From Pseudomonas putida (GTDB taxonomy: Bacteria > Pseudomonadota > Gammaproteobacteria > Pseudomonadales > Pseudomonadaceae): a stretch of 64,000 nucleotides of DNA. Both the position numbers and the translations under genes were made by a program. Positions within the stretch are counted from its first letter, which is position 1. Each line of letters opens with the position of its first letter. Below are positions 1-11,401 of this stretch, piece after piece. The stretch covers positions 2,852,501 to 2,916,500 of the forward strand of contig CP124529.1 of NCBI GenBank assembly GCA_029953615.1, in the 5' to 3' direction. The notes beneath the pieces are model-generated. The model ran no database searches. It had not been told where the DNA came from and saw only the letters and a list, made by a program, of their open reading frames with translations.

Positions 1-231
<231 letters not shown>

Positions 232-549
232 ATCGACGACATCAGCCTGCTGATGAGCTCCCACACGAATTGCTTGATTCATGGTTGAAGACGATCAGGG
301 CCTTGAACAGGTCTTGTGTTGTTCCTGATCAGAACCTGGAAATGAACATTCGCATCGAATGTTGATTTCTGGCTTTTGTCAGACCGTTCTTTAAAAATTC
401 GGATATGTGATAGATATAGACTGATGACCAGTTTCACTGCTGGTTAATCAGGCTAAGGTAAAAATTTGTGAGTTCTGCGCGAAAGCGCAACGTGCGAATT
501 TTCGGCGAATGTCGTCTTCACAGTATAACCAGATTGCTTGGGGTTATAT
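232..549 (+). other. 16S-23S internal transcribed spacer without tRNA genes
   Basis: This spacer of about 318 bases holds no tRNA-Ile or tRNA-Ala, although most Pseudomonas rRNA operons carry both here; no cloverleaf or CCA-ended acceptor stem can be found. It contains a boxA-like element near 385-398. It also contains several segments complementary to the region after 23S: 396-411 pairs perfectly with 3521-3536, 511-520 with 3482-3491, and 543-556 with 3433-3446. Together these would form the 23S processing stalk cut by RNase III. Confidence 0.85.
385..398 (+). promoter_or_regulatory. boxA-like rRNA antitermination element
   Basis: GTTCTTTAAAAATT resembles the boxA sequence (core CTTTAA) that recruits NusB/NusE for rRNA antitermination. 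It lies in the 16S-23S spacer, where a second boxA is usual in gammaproteobacteria. It directly precedes the 16-base segment (396-411) complementary to the 23S trailer. The call is from sequence similarity only. Confidence 0.6.
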
Positions 550-3440
<2,891 letters not shown>

Positions 3441-3575
3441 ATAACACCCAAGCAATTTGCGCACGAAAGCCAAATTGTGGTGGTGAAGACGAAAGAACCG
3501 AAAGTTCGCAACTTCACAAAATCACATATCCGAATTAGCCAAGAGTGTTCAAAAGGCATTCTGGCAACAGAATTT

Positions 3576-3691
3576 CTTGACGACCATAGAGCATTGGAAC
3601 CACCTGATCCCATCCCGAACTCAGCAGTGAAACGATGCATCGCCGATGGTAGTGTGGGGTTTCCCCATGTGAGAGTAGGTCATCGTCAAGA
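3576..3691 (+). rRNA. rrf: 5S ribosomal RNA
   Basis: About 116 bases with the typical Pseudomonas 5S core: CCTGATCCCATCCCGAACTC, the CGATGCATCGCCGATGGTAG segment, and closing ends CTTGACGA/TCGTCAAG that form helix I. It is the last gene of the rRNA operon and is followed directly by a strong terminator. The ends come from the helix I pairing. Confidence 0.95.
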
Positions 3692-3701
3692 TTCATTTCG
3701 C

Positions 3702-3736
3702 AAAACCCCTATCTGCGCATGCAGGTAGGGGTTTTG
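3702..3736 (+). terminator. Rho-independent terminator of the rRNA operon
   Basis: Inverted repeat AAAACCCCTA...TAGGGGTTTT with inner CTGC/GCAG pairs, followed by a T-rich run. It lies 10 bases after 5S and closes the rrn operon before birA. Confidence 0.9.
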
Positions 3737-3860
3737 TCTTTGTGGCGGAAAAACAGTCGCGCTCCTACATGGGCCGTTCGCCGCCGTTGGTAGGCCCTTT
3801 ACCTATGCAAGCCAACAGCCCATAGCTATCATGCCTGCCTTATTCCAAGTCGAGACTGGC

Positions 3861-4820
3861 ATGCTGAAGTTGTTGAATCTCCTCAAGGATGGCCGGTTCC
3901 ATTCCGGAGAAGCTCTGGGGGCGGCCCTCGGGGTGAGTCGCAGCGCCGTTTGGAAGCAGCTGCAGCACCTGGAGAGTGAACTGAACCTCACCATTCACAA
4001 GGTTCGGGGGCGCGGCTATCAGCTGGCGGCGCCACTGGCTTTGCTCGATGCCCAGGCGATCGCCGGTTTTGCCGAAGGCGAGCAGTGGCCCGTTTTCATT
4101 CATGAAACCATCGATTCGACCAACGCCGAAGGCCTGCGGCTCGCCGGGGCGGGGCAGACCGCTCCGTTTCTTGTCCTGGCCGAGCGCCAGAGCGCTGGCC
4201 GTGGTCGCCGCGGTCGGCAATGGGTCAGCCCGTTCGCTGAAAACCTCTATTACAGCCTGGTGCTTCGTGTGGATGGCGGCATGCGCCAGCTTGAAGGCTT
4301 GAGCTTGGTGGTGGGGTTGGCGGTAATGCGTACCCTGCAGGCGTTTGGCGTAAAGGATGTGGGGCTCAAATGGCCCAACGATGTCCTCGTTCGGGAGCAG
4401 AAGATCACCGGCATTCTCCTGGAATTGGTGGGCGACCCGGCGGATGTCTGTCATGTAGTGCTGGGTATTGGCATCAATGTGAACATGCAGGCCAACGACC
4501 AGGTCGACCAAGTGTGGACCTCGATGCGTCGTGAAGTGGGTGCGACAATCGACCGTAACCGGTTGGCGGCAATGCTCAGTCAGCAGTTGCAGCACGAATT
4601 GGCACGACATCGACGTTACGGCTTTGCCGCATTCCAGGAAGAATGGGAGCAGGCGCACCTCTGGCAGGGGCGCAAGGTTTCTCTGGTTGCAGGTAGTACG
4701 CGCATTGATGGCGTGGTGCTTGGCGTCGACGGGCAGGGCGGCTTGCGCCTTGAGGTGGACGGGGTGGAAAAGAGCTTCAGTGGTGGTGAGCTCAGTTTGA
4801 GGTTGCGTGATGATTCTTGA
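3861..4820 (+). CDS. birA: Bifunctional biotin-[acetyl-CoA-carboxylase] ligase / biotin operon repressor BirA
   Basis: BirA activates biotin with ATP and attaches it to the carrier subunit of acetyl-CoA carboxylase; in many bacteria it also represses biotin synthesis as a DNA-binding dimer. The 319-residue product has an N-terminal winged helix (about residues 10-55, with [15 protein letters not shown]). This is followed by the catalytic domain with the GRGRRGRQW adenylate-binding loop and the KWPNDV motif. The N-terminal DNA-binding domain marks it as the bifunctional class. The start at MLKLLNLL fits the family; an upstream ATG at 3831 would add ten unsupported residues. It overlaps coaX by 11 bases, so the two are probably translationally coupled. 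Confidence 0.95.
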   Translation: MLKLLNLLKDGRFHSGEALGAALGVSRSAVWKQLQHLESELNLTIHKVRGRGYQLAAPLALLDAQAIAGFAEGEQWPVFIHETIDSTNAEGLRLAGAGQTAPFLVLAERQSAGRGRRGRQWVSPFAENLYYSLVLRVDGGMRQLEGLSLVVGLAVMRTLQAFGVKDVGLKWPNDVLVREQKITGILLELVGDPADVCHVVLGIGINVNMQANDQVDQVWTSMRREVGATIDRNRLAAMLSQQLQHELARHRRYGFAAFQEEWEQAHLWQGRKVSLVAGSTRIDGVVLGVDGQGGLRLEVDGVEKSFSGGELSLRLRDDS

Positions 4821-5560
4821 GCTCGATTGCGGTAACAGCTTTATCAAGTGGCGAGTAATCCACGTCACTGATGCGGCGATTGAAAGTGGCGGTATCGTCG
4901 ATTCCGATCAGGCGCTGGTGGCCGAAGTGGCTGCACTGCCCGCGGTGCATCTTACCGGCTGCCGCATTGTCAGTGTACGCAGTGAGGCGGAAAACGACGC
5001 TCTGTGCGCGATGATTGCCCAGGCGTTTGCAGTGCAGGCGCGGGTGGCGCACCCAGCCCAGGAAATGGCGGGTGTGCGCAATGGTTATGTCGACTACCAG
5101 CGTCTGGGCATGGACCGTTGGTTGGCGGCCCTGGGCGCATATCACCTTGCCAAGGGCGCCTGCCTGGTCATTGATCTGGGCACCGCTGCAAAAGCGGATT
5201 TCGTTGCGGCGGACGGTGAGCACCTGGGTGGCTACATCTGCCCAGGCATGCCATTGATGCGTAGCCAGTTGCGTACCCACACCCGGCGTATCCGTTATGA
5301 CGATGCCTCCGCCGAGCGTGCGTTGGCCAGTTTGGCGCCAGGGCGCTCGACTGTCGAAGCTGTCGAGCGCGGTTGCGTATTGATGCTGCAGGGTTTTGCG
5401 CGTACCCAGCTCGAGCAGGCGCGTGCATTGTGGGGGGAGAATTTCACGGTATTCCTTACAGGGCGGCGATGCGCCGCTGGTAAGGGAGGCCGTGCCGCAG
5501 GCGCGTGTCGTGCCTGACCTGGTTTTCGTAGGCCTGGCCATGGCCTGCCCATTGAATTGA
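4810..5560 (+). CDS. coaX: Type III pantothenate kinase CoaX (frame broken by one extra base)
   Basis: CoaX phosphorylates pantothenate, the first step of coenzyme A synthesis. Visible motifs are the N-terminal [10 protein letters not shown] phosphate-binding segment, [27 protein letters not shown] and GGYICPG. As read, the frame ends early at 5517 after LTGRRCAAG. Taking one G out of the GGG at 5461-5463 restores [13 protein letters not shown] through to a stop at 5558-5560. That gives 249 residues, the usual length. This is most likely a sequence error, alternatively a recent inactivation. Start ATG 4810 lies inside birA; a GTG at 4807 is also possible. Confidence 0.9.
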
Positions 5561-5567
5561 GGTGCCT

Positions 5568-5993
5568 ATGCGTTGGTTGTTTCTGCTGTTACTGGTGCTC
5601 AACGTCTTTTATTACGTGTGGCATCAGCAGGAAGCCCCGCTGAAGGTCAAGGAGGTCGCGCCCCTGTCGCTGTACAAGGGTAGTCAGCAAGAGATTCGCC
5701 TGTTGCGTGAAACGGGTGTGTCGGCACCACCCAAGCGCCGGGATGAGTGCCTGGTAGTGGGTGGTGCAATGGCACAGGGGCAGCTCGATGCACTGCGTCA
5801 GCGCCTCTTGAGCCTGGACATTGCCACGCAGCCTATAGTGGGGCAGCTGCCTGGAGCAGATGGTCGTTGGCTCAAGGTTGCCCCGGAAAGCGAGCGATTG
5901 CTGGATCAAACCGTCATCGTGAGTCTTTCCAACGATTTCAAAGACTTAAAACACAAAATTATTTTCTGCCAGGGTATTGCAACTGGCGAATAG
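5568..5993 (+). CDS. Conserved hypothetical protein with N-terminal membrane anchor
   Basis: A protein of 141 residues starting MRWLFLLLLVLNVFYYVW, a single hydrophobic segment fitting a signal anchor. It is followed by a soluble part of about 115 residues, presumably periplasmic. It begins 8 bases after the corrected coaX stop, so it probably belongs to the birA-coaX unit. The soluble part contains CLVVGGAMAQGQLDALRQRL and resembles the SPOR-like small proteins that follow coaX in Pseudomonas, but I cannot assign a function. A GTG at 5562 is an alternative start two codons upstream. Confidence 0.75.
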   Translation: MRWLFLLLLVLNVFYYVWHQQEAPLKVKEVAPLSLYKGSQQEIRLLRETGVSAPPKRRDECLVVGGAMAQGQLDALRQRLLSLDIATQPIVGQLPGADGRWLKVAPESERLLDQTVIVSLSNDFKDLKHKIIFCQGIATGE

Positions 5994-6103
5994 CTTGATA
6001 GAATGGCGCCCGCTTCACAGGGAACACCACTCAGGTGGTAGAACTGGAAGCGGTGTCAAAGCAGCTAAGTTTCAGATTTGATTGAAAAAATTTGAAAAAA
6101 CGC

Positions 6104-6132
6104 TTGACACTAGGGCGGCAGACAAATAGAAT
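6104..6132 (+). promoter_or_regulatory. Strong sigma70-type promoter of the tRNA-Tyr/Gly/Thr-tuf unit
   Basis: TTGACA (6104-6109), 17 bases, TAGAAT (6127-6132), followed by the G+C-rich stretch GCCGGCC. An A-rich segment (6081-6100) sits just upstream like an UP element. tRNA-Tyr begins 13 bases after the -10 box. The near-perfect boxes and G+C-rich discriminator are typical of stable-RNA promoters under stringent control; that control is inferred. Confidence 0.85.
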
Positions 6133-6145
6133 GCCGGCCACATCT

Positions 6146-6229
6146 GGAGGGATTCCCGAGCGGTCAAAGGGGACGGACTGTAAATCCGTTGCGAGAGCTT
6201 CGAAGGTTCGAATCCTTCTCCCTCCACCA
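6146..6229 (+). tRNA. tRNA-Tyr (anticodon GTA)
   Basis: Acceptor arms GGAGGGA/TCCCTCC, encoded CCA end, anticodon GTA at 6180-6182, and a long variable arm typical of a class II tRNA. It is the first of three tRNA genes co-transcribed with tuf. Confidence 0.95.
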
Positions 6230-6253
6230 GTTTTAGCGAGAGCCGCAAGCTCC

Positions 6254-6327
<74 letters not shown>

Positions 6328-6356
6328 AGTTTGCTGGATTTTGCACAAAGTGTTTC

Positions 6357-6432
6357 GCTCTTGTAGCTCAGTTGGTAGAGCACACCCTTGGTAAGGGTGA
6401 GGTCAGCGGTTCAAGTCCGCTCAAGAGCTCCA
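6357..6432 (+). tRNA. tRNA-Thr (anticodon GGT)
   Basis: Acceptor arms GCTCTTG/CAAGAGC, anticodon loop TTGGTAA with anticodon GGT at 6390-6392, and an encoded CCA. The Tyr-Gly-Thr-tuf order matches the end of the E. coli thrU-tyrU-glyT-thrT-tufB operon. Confidence 0.95.
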
Positions 6433-6510
6433 TATAAACAAGGCAGATATGAAAATATCTGCCTTTGTTTTATCAGCGCAAGACTATTTCTTCTGCGGAG
6501 GATTGTATCG

Positions 6511-7704
6511 ATGGCTAAGGAAAAGTTTGATCGTTCCCTTCCCCACGTTAACGTCGGCACTATCGGCCACGTTGACCACGGTAAGACCACTCTGACCGCA
6601 GCTCTGACTCGCGTCTGCTCCGAAGTTTTCGGTTCGGCAGTCGTTGAGTTCGACAAGATCGACTCGGCTCCGGAAGAAAAAGCGCGCGGTATCACCATCA
6701 ACACCGCTCACGTCGAGTACAACTCGAACATTCGTCACTACGCTCACGTTGACTGCCCAGGTCACGCTGACTACGTGAAGAACATGATCACCGGTGCTGC
6801 TCAGATGGACGGCGCGATCCTGGTTTGCTCGGCCGCCGATGGTCCGATGCCACAAACCCGTGAGCACATCCTGCTGTCCCGTCAGGTAGGCGTTCCGTAC
6901 ATCGTGGTCTTCCTGAACAAGGCTGACCTGGTAGACGACGCTGAACTGCTGGAACTGGTCGAGATGGAAGTTCGCGACCTGCTGTCCACCTACGACTTCC
7001 CAGGCGACGACACCCCGATCATCATCGGTTCGGCTCGTATGGCCCTGGAAGGCAAAGACGACAACGAAATGGGTACTACCGCTGTCAAGAAGCTGGTAGA
7101 AACTCTGGATGCCTACATCCCTGAGCCAGTTCGTGCCGTTGACCAGCCGTTCCTGATGCCGATCGAAGACGTATTCTCGATCTCGGGTCGTGGTACCGTT
7201 GTAACCGGTCGTATCGAGCGTGGTATCGTCCGCGTTCAGGATCCGCTGGAAATCGTTGGTCTGCGTGACACCACCACCACCACCTGCACCGGTGTTGAGA
7301 TGTTCCGCAAGCTGCTGGACGAAGGCCGTGCTGGCGAGAACTGCGGCGTTCTGCTGCGTGGTACCAAGCGTGACGACGTTGAGCGTGGCCAGGTTCTGGT
7401 CAAGCCAGGTTCGGTCAAGCCGCACACCAAGTTCACCGCAGAAGTCTACGTTCTGTCGAAGGAAGAAGGCGGTCGTCACACTCCGTTCTTCAAAGGCTAC
7501 CGTCCTCAGTTCTACTTCCGTACCACTGACGTGACCGGTAACTGCGAGCTGCCGGAAGGCGTTGAAATGGTAATGCCAGGTGACAACATTCAGATGACTG
7601 TTACCCTGATCAAGACCATCGCAATGGAAGACGGTCTGCGCTTCGCTATCCGTGAAGGCGGTCGTACCGTCGGCGCCGGCGTCGTAGCAAAAATTATTGA
7701 ATAA
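6511..7704 (+). CDS. tuf: Elongation factor Tu (first copy)
   Basis: EF-Tu delivers aminoacyl-tRNA to the ribosomal A site as a GTP complex. The 397-residue product has the G1 loop [13 protein letters not shown], and NKADLVD, then the two beta-barrel domains. Start ATG 6511 is preceded by GGAGGA at 6497-6502. It encodes the same protein as the second copy at 23105. The two genes differ at only 12 bases, of which 3 lie in the first 20 bases and 4 in the last 18, a pattern typical of gene conversion. It lies downstream of three tRNAs and upstream of tRNA-Trp. Confidence 0.98.
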   Translation: MAKEKFDRSLPHVNVGTIGHVDHGKTTLTAALTRVCSEVFGSAVVEFDKIDSAPEEKARGITINTAHVEYNSNIRHYAHVDCPGHADYVKNMITGAAQMDGAILVCSAADGPMPQTREHILLSRQVGVPYIVVFLNKADLVDDAELLELVEMEVRDLLSTYDFPGDDTPIIIGSARMALEGKDDNEMGTTAVKKLVETLDAYIPEPVRAVDQPFLMPIEDVFSISGRGTVVTGRIERGIVRVQDPLEIVGLRDTTTTTCTGVEMFRKLLDEGRAGENCGVLLRGTKRDDVERGQVLVKPGSVKPHTKFTAEVYVLSKEEGGRHTPFFKGYRPQFYFRTTDVTGNCELPEGVEMVMPGDNIQMTVTLIKTIAMEDGLRFAIREGGRTVGAGVVAKIIE

Positions 7705-7708
7705 GTAG

Positions 7709-7747
7709 TTGATTTACTTGATCAGGCCGGTATAATGGCCGGCCTGA
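7709..7747 (+). promoter_or_regulatory. Promoter overlapping a hairpin, upstream of tRNA-Trp-secE-nusG
   Basis: TTGATT (7709-7714), 16 bases, TATAAT (7731-7736). The -10 box lies in the 8-base loop of a perfect 9-bp hairpin (7722-7730 with 7739-7747). The hairpin has no T-run after it, so it looks more like a processing or partial termination structure after tuf than a full terminator. tRNA-Trp starts 12 bases later. Promoter activity is inferred from the boxes. Confidence 0.6.
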
Positions 7748-7758
7748 TACAGCGTTAC

Positions 7759-7834
7759 AGGTCAGTAGCTCAATTGGCAGAGCGACGGTCTCCAAAACCG
7801 TAGGTTGGGGGTTCGATTCCCTCCTGACCTGCCA
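7759..7834 (+). tRNA. tRNA-Trp (anticodon CCA)
   Basis: Acceptor arms AGGTCAG/CTGACCT, anticodon CCA at 7792-7794, and an encoded 3' CCA. It sits between tuf and secE, 44 bases before secE. Confidence 0.95.
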
Positions 7835-7878
7835 TTTCACCTCGGTGTGATGGCTTTCTTCTCACAGGATCCTCCTCG

Positions 7879-8247
7879 ATGACTCCCAAAACTGAAGCCC
7901 AAGAATCGCGTTTTGATCTGTTCAAGTGGCTGGCTGTAGTGGCTTTGGTGGTTGTCGGCGTAGTGGGTAATCAGTATTACTCCGCATCCCCGATCCTGTA
8001 TCGCGTTCTCGCACTTCTCGTCCTGGCTGCTGTCGCGGGCTTTGTAGCTCTGCAGACTGCGAAGGGCAAGTCGTTCTTTGCGCTGGCGAAGGAAGCTCGT
8101 ACCGAGATTCGTAAAGTCGTGTGGCCGACCCGCCAGGAAACCACCCAGACCACGCTGATTGTCGTGGCTGTCGTGCTGGTTATGGCACTGCTGCTGTGGG
8201 GTCTTGATTCCCTGCTCGGCTGGGCGGTCTCCTTGATCGTTGGCTAA
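7879..8247 (+). CDS. secE: Preprotein translocase subunit SecE
   Basis: Small clamp subunit of the SecYEG channel in the inner membrane. The 122-residue product has three predicted membrane segments (about 15-35, 43-60 and 92-115). The conserved cytoplasmic motif EIRKVVWPTRQE precedes the last one. The three-segment form is the gammaproteobacterial type. nusG starts 9 bases later, the classical secE-nusG pair. Confidence 0.96.
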   Translation: MTPKTEAQESRFDLFKWLAVVALVVVGVVGNQYYSASPILYRVLALLVLAAVAGFVALQTAKGKSFFALAKEARTEIRKVVWPTRQETTQTTLIVVAVVLVMALLLWGLDSLLGWAVSLIVG

Positions 8248-8256
8248 AGGTGTCCC

Positions 8257-8790
8257 GTGGCTAAGCGTTGGTATGTTGTGCATGCTTACTCGGGTTACGA
8301 GAAGCATGTAATGCGCTCCCTGATCGAGCGCGTCAAGCTGGCTGGCATGGAAGACGGTTTCGGCGAGATCCTGGTCCCGACCGAAGAAGTCGTCGAAATG
8401 CGCAACGGCCAGAAGCGCAAGAGTGAGCGTAAATTCTTCCCTGGCTATGTACTGGTCCAGATGGAGATGAACGAAGGGACTTGGCACTTGGTCAAGGACA
8501 CCCCTCGTGTGATGGGCTTTATTGGTGGTACCGCAGACAAGCCTGCGCCAATCACTGATAAAGAAGCTGAGGCTATCCTGCGTCGCGTTGCTGACGGTAG
8601 CGACAAGCCGAAGCCGAAGACGCTGTTCGAGCCGGGTGAAGTGGTTCGAGTCATTGACGGTCCGTTTGCTGACTTCAATGGTAGTGTCGAAGAGGTTAAC
8701 TACGAGAAGAGCCGCCTGCAGGTTGCAGTGCTCATTTTCGGTCGCTCTACTCCGGTGGAGCTCGAGTTCAGCCAGGTCGAAAAGGTCTAG
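8257..8790 (+). CDS. nusG: Transcription termination/antitermination factor NusG
   Basis: NusG binds RNA polymerase and links it to Rho or to the ribosome protein S10. The 177-residue product has the N-terminal NGN domain starting [17 protein letters not shown] and a C-terminal KOW domain ([20 protein letters not shown]). It starts with GTG 9 bases after secE. A terminator hairpin follows it before rplK. Confidence 0.97.
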   Translation: MAKRWYVVHAYSGYEKHVMRSLIERVKLAGMEDGFGEILVPTEEVVEMRNGQKRKSERKFFPGYVLVQMEMNEGTWHLVKDTPRVMGFIGGTADKPAPITDKEAEAILRRVADGSDKPKPKTLFEPGEVVRVIDGPFADFNGSVEEVNYEKSRLQVAVLIFGRSTPVELEFSQVEKV

Positions 8791-8808
8791 GCGGACGAAG
8801 CATCCCAT

Positions 8809-8838
8809 ACCCCGCAGCCCTGTGTGCTGCGGGGTTTT
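8809..8838 (+). terminator. Terminator after nusG
   Basis: ACCCCGCAGC paired with GCTGCGGGGT around a short loop, then TTTTGT. It separates secE-nusG from the rplKAJL-rpoBC unit. The 71 bases between it and rplK should hold the L11 operon leader and possibly its promoter; I could not identify clear boxes. Confidence 0.85.
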
Positions 8839-8909
8839 GTCGTCACTGGGATAAAACGCAAGTCATCCGGGGAGCCATCAGGCGTTCGTACCCGATATTG
8901 GAGTAGCTC

Positions 8910-9341
8910 ATGGCTAAGAAGATTCAGGCTTACATCAAGCTGCAAGTTAAGGCCGGCCAGGCCAACCCTAGCCCACCCGTTGGTCCAGCACTGGGTCAAC
9001 ACGGTGTGAACATCATGGAATTCTGCAAGGCCTTCAACGCCCGTACCCAGGGTCAAGAAGCCGGTCTGCCGACTCCTGTGATCATCACTGTCTACAGCGA
9101 CCGTAGCTTCACCTTCGAGACCAAGAGCACCCCTGCCTCGGTTCTGCTGAAGAAAGCTGCTGGCCTGACCAGTGGTTCGGCTCGTCCGAACACCGTTAAA
9201 GTCGGTACCGTTACCCGTGCTCAGCTGGAAGACATCGCGAAAGCCAAACAGGCTGACCTGACTGCCGCTGACCTGGACGCTGCTGTACGCACCATCGCTG
9301 GCTCTGCCCGCAGCATGGGCCTGAACGTGGAGGGTGTGTAA
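8910..9341 (+). CDS. rplK: 50S ribosomal protein L11
   Basis: L11 forms the base of the GTPase-associated centre on 23S rRNA. The 143-residue product starts [16 protein letters not shown], carries the proline-rich [15 protein letters not shown] segment, and has normal length. GGAGTAG lies just upstream of the ATG. Its stop codon overlaps the rplA start (TAATG). Translation of rplK-rplA is expected to be controlled by L1. Confidence 0.98.
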   Translation: MAKKIQAYIKLQVKAGQANPSPPVGPALGQHGVNIMEFCKAFNARTQGQEAGLPTPVIITVYSDRSFTFETKSTPASVLLKKAAGLTSGSARPNTVKVGTVTRAQLEDIAKAKQADLTAADLDAAVRTIAGSARSMGLNVEGV

Positions 9342-10036
9342 TGGCTAAGCTGACCAAACGCCAAAAGGCAATCGCCGAGAAAATCGAAGCAGGCAAGGCC
9401 TACAACTTCGAAGAAGCGGCCACTCTGCTGGCTTCGCTGCCAGCTGCCAAGTTCGTAGAGTCCTACGACATCGCCGTTAACCTCGGTGTTGACCCGCGTA
9501 AATCCGACCAGGTCGTACGTAGCGCTACCGTGCTGCCACACGGCACTGGCAAGACCGTTCGCGTTGCTGTCTTCACCCAGGGTCCAGCTGCTGAAGCTGC
9601 TCTGGCTGCCGGCGCTGACCGCGTAGGTATGGACGATCTGGCTGCCGAAATGAAAGGCGGCGACCTGAACTATGACGTCGTCATCGCATCGCCTGATGCC
9701 ATGCGCGTTGTAGGTCAGCTGGGTCAGGTTCTGGGTCCTCGCGGCCTGATGCCTAACCCGAAAGTTGGTACCGTGACCCCAGACGTAGCCGGCGCCGTCA
9801 AGAACGCCAAGGCTGGTCAGGTTCGCTACCGTACCGACAAGAACGGTATCATCCACACCTCCGTTGGCAAGATCGGCTTTGAAGCTGGCAAGCTGAAGGA
9901 AAACGTTGAAGCCCTGATCGCTGACCTGAAGCGTATCAAGCCAGCTTCCTCGAAAGGTATCTACGTCAAGCGCGTTACCCTGAGCACCACCATGGGCCCA
10001 GGTCTGGTCATCGATCAGAGCTCGCTGAACGTGTAA
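9341..10036 (+). CDS. rplA: 50S ribosomal protein L1
   Basis: L1 forms the mobile stalk at the E site. The 231-residue product carries the signature [15 protein letters not shown] and has full length. The start overlaps the rplK stop by one base, giving translational coupling. In other bacteria L1 represses its own two-gene unit by binding the rplK leader. Confidence 0.98.
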   Translation: MAKLTKRQKAIAEKIEAGKAYNFEEAATLLASLPAAKFVESYDIAVNLGVDPRKSDQVVRSATVLPHGTGKTVRVAVFTQGPAAEAALAAGADRVGMDDLAAEMKGGDLNYDVVIASPDAMRVVGQLGQVLGPRGLMPNPKVGTVTPDVAGAVKNAKAGQVRYRTDKNGIIHTSVGKIGFEAGKLKENVEALIADLKRIKPASSKGIYVKRVTLSTTMGPGLVIDQSSLNV

Positions 10037-10041
10037 GAACA

Positions 10042-10232
10042 TGGTGGCGCGACCTGTCGCGCCACCAGCAAAAATTGGGGTCCCTGCCTGGCGGGGGCTA
10101 TCCAAGACCGTAGGCGGCGCAAGCCTTAAAACCCCAGCCCACGCAGATGGTGCTCCCGATTCGTTACCGAATCAGACACCAAAACGACATCCGGCTTCGG
10201 CCAGATGAAACGGTAAAAACCAGGAGTAAACC
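10042..10232 (+). promoter_or_regulatory. rplJ leader: hairpin plus L10 leader element
   Basis: The spacer of about 200 bases between rplA and rplJ begins with a perfect hairpin TGGTGGCGCGA/TCGCGCCACCA (10042-10067) that has an A-rich, T-poor tail. It continues with GGGGCTATCCAAGACCGTAG (from 10093), the hallmark of the L10 leader. In that leader the L10-L12 complex binds its own mRNA and represses rplJL translation. AGGAG precedes the rplJ GTG. Confidence 0.75.
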
Positions 10233-10233
10233 C

Positions 10234-10734
10234 GTGGCAATTAAACTCGAAGACAAGAAGGCCATCGTCGCTGAAGTCAACGAGGCTGCCAAAGTCGCTC
10301 TGTCCGCTGTCGTGGCTGATGCCCGTGGTGTGACTGTAGGCGCAATGACCGGACTCCGTAAAGAGGCCCGCGAAGCTGGCGTTTACGTACGTGTCGTACG
10401 TAACACCCTGCTGAAGCGCGCTGTTGAAGGCACCGAATTCTCGATCCTCAACGACGCGTTCAAAGGCCCGACCCTGATTGCTTTCTCCAACGAACACCCG
10501 GGCGCTGCTGCTCGTCTGTTCAAAGAGTTCGCCAAGGGTCAGGACAAGTTCGAGATCAAGGCAGCTGCGTTTGACGGCAAGTTCCTTGCCGCTAACCAGA
10601 TCGACGTGCTGGCAACCCTGCCAACTCGCGACGAGGCTATCGCACAGCTGATGAGCGTAATCCAAGGTGCAACCAGCAAGCTGGCTCGTACCCTGGCAGC
10701 TCTGCGCGACCAGAAAGAAGCTGCTGCTGCCTAA
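10234..10734 (+). CDS. rplJ: 50S ribosomal protein L10
   Basis: L10 anchors the L7/L12 dimers of the ribosomal stalk. The 166-residue product begins (GTG)[19 protein letters not shown] and ends with the helix that binds L12. The GTG start at 10234 sits behind AGGAGTAAACCC. The longer frame from 10147 runs through the leader and is not coding. Confidence 0.97.
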   Translation: MAIKLEDKKAIVAEVNEAAKVALSAVVADARGVTVGAMTGLRKEAREAGVYVRVVRNTLLKRAVEGTEFSILNDAFKGPTLIAFSNEHPGAAARLFKEFAKGQDKFEIKAAAFDGKFLAANQIDVLATLPTRDEAIAQLMSVIQGATSKLARTLAALRDQKEAAAA

Positions 10735-10812
10735 GGCACGCGCAACTCTTTCAAAATCATACGTTTAATTTGATGGCTGCGTAGGCTGTCACCCCAATAC
10801 AGGATTTAAGTC

Positions 10813-11181
10813 ATGTCTCTGACTAACGAACAAATCATCGAAGCGATCGGCCAGAAAACCGTTCTGGAAATTGTTGAACTGATCAAAGCGATGGAAGAAA
10901 CCTTCGGCGTTACCGCTGCTGCCGCTGTTGCTGCTGGCCCAGCTGTTGCTGCCGCTGCTGCTGAAGAGCAGACCGAGTTCAACGTCGTTCTGACCGAAGC
11001 TGGCGACAAGAAAGTAAACGTGATCAAGGCCGTTCGTGAACTGACCGGTCTGGGCCTGAAAGAAGCCAAAGAGAAAGTCGACGGCGCTCCTCAGGTTATC
11101 GCTGAAGGCGTTTCGAAAGAAGCCGCTGAAGACGCGAAGAAGAAGCTGGAAGAAGCTGGCGCTAAAGTCGAGCTGAAGTAA
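10813..11181 (+). CDS. rplL: 50S ribosomal protein L7/L12
   Basis: Multi-copy stalk protein that recruits translation GTPases. The 122-residue product has an N-terminal dimerisation helix region, an alanine-rich hinge (about residues 36-55) and the C-terminal factor-binding domain ([16 protein letters not shown]). It lies 78 bases after rplJ. Confidence 0.98.
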   Translation: MSLTNEQIIEAIGQKTVLEIVELIKAMEETFGVTAAAAVAAGPAVAAAAAEEQTEFNVVLTEAGDKKVNVIKAVRELTGLGLKEAKEKVDGAPQVIAEGVSKEAAEDAKKKLEEAGAKVELK

Positions 11182-11226
11182 TCTCGACCTTGCGACTCCA
11201 GTCCGAGCGTTGAGCGAAGGGCTGAT

Positions 11227-11256
11227 GGCTGGTGGCTTATGCCACCGGCCTTTTTC
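11227..11256 (+). terminator. Attenuator-like hairpin between rplL and rpoB
   Basis: GGCTGGTGGC, loop TTAT, GCCACCGGCC, then TTTTT. The shape is that of an intrinsic terminator. It lies where other bacteria have a partial terminator that sets the ratio of L7/L12 to RNA polymerase subunits. Partial read-through is therefore expected; rpoB follows 145 bases later without another obvious promoter. Confidence 0.8.
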
Positions 11257-11401
11257 CGTTATTGGTGGCCGGTCAGGCCGGCCCCGATAACAAGCTGCAA
11301 GACACCCATGTGGGTGGCGCAAACCAAGGGGTTTGCACGATTTTCTGGCTGCTCCCGCCGGGAGAAGCCAAACAAGCAGGTGACCAAGCTGGGGAACGCT
11401 G

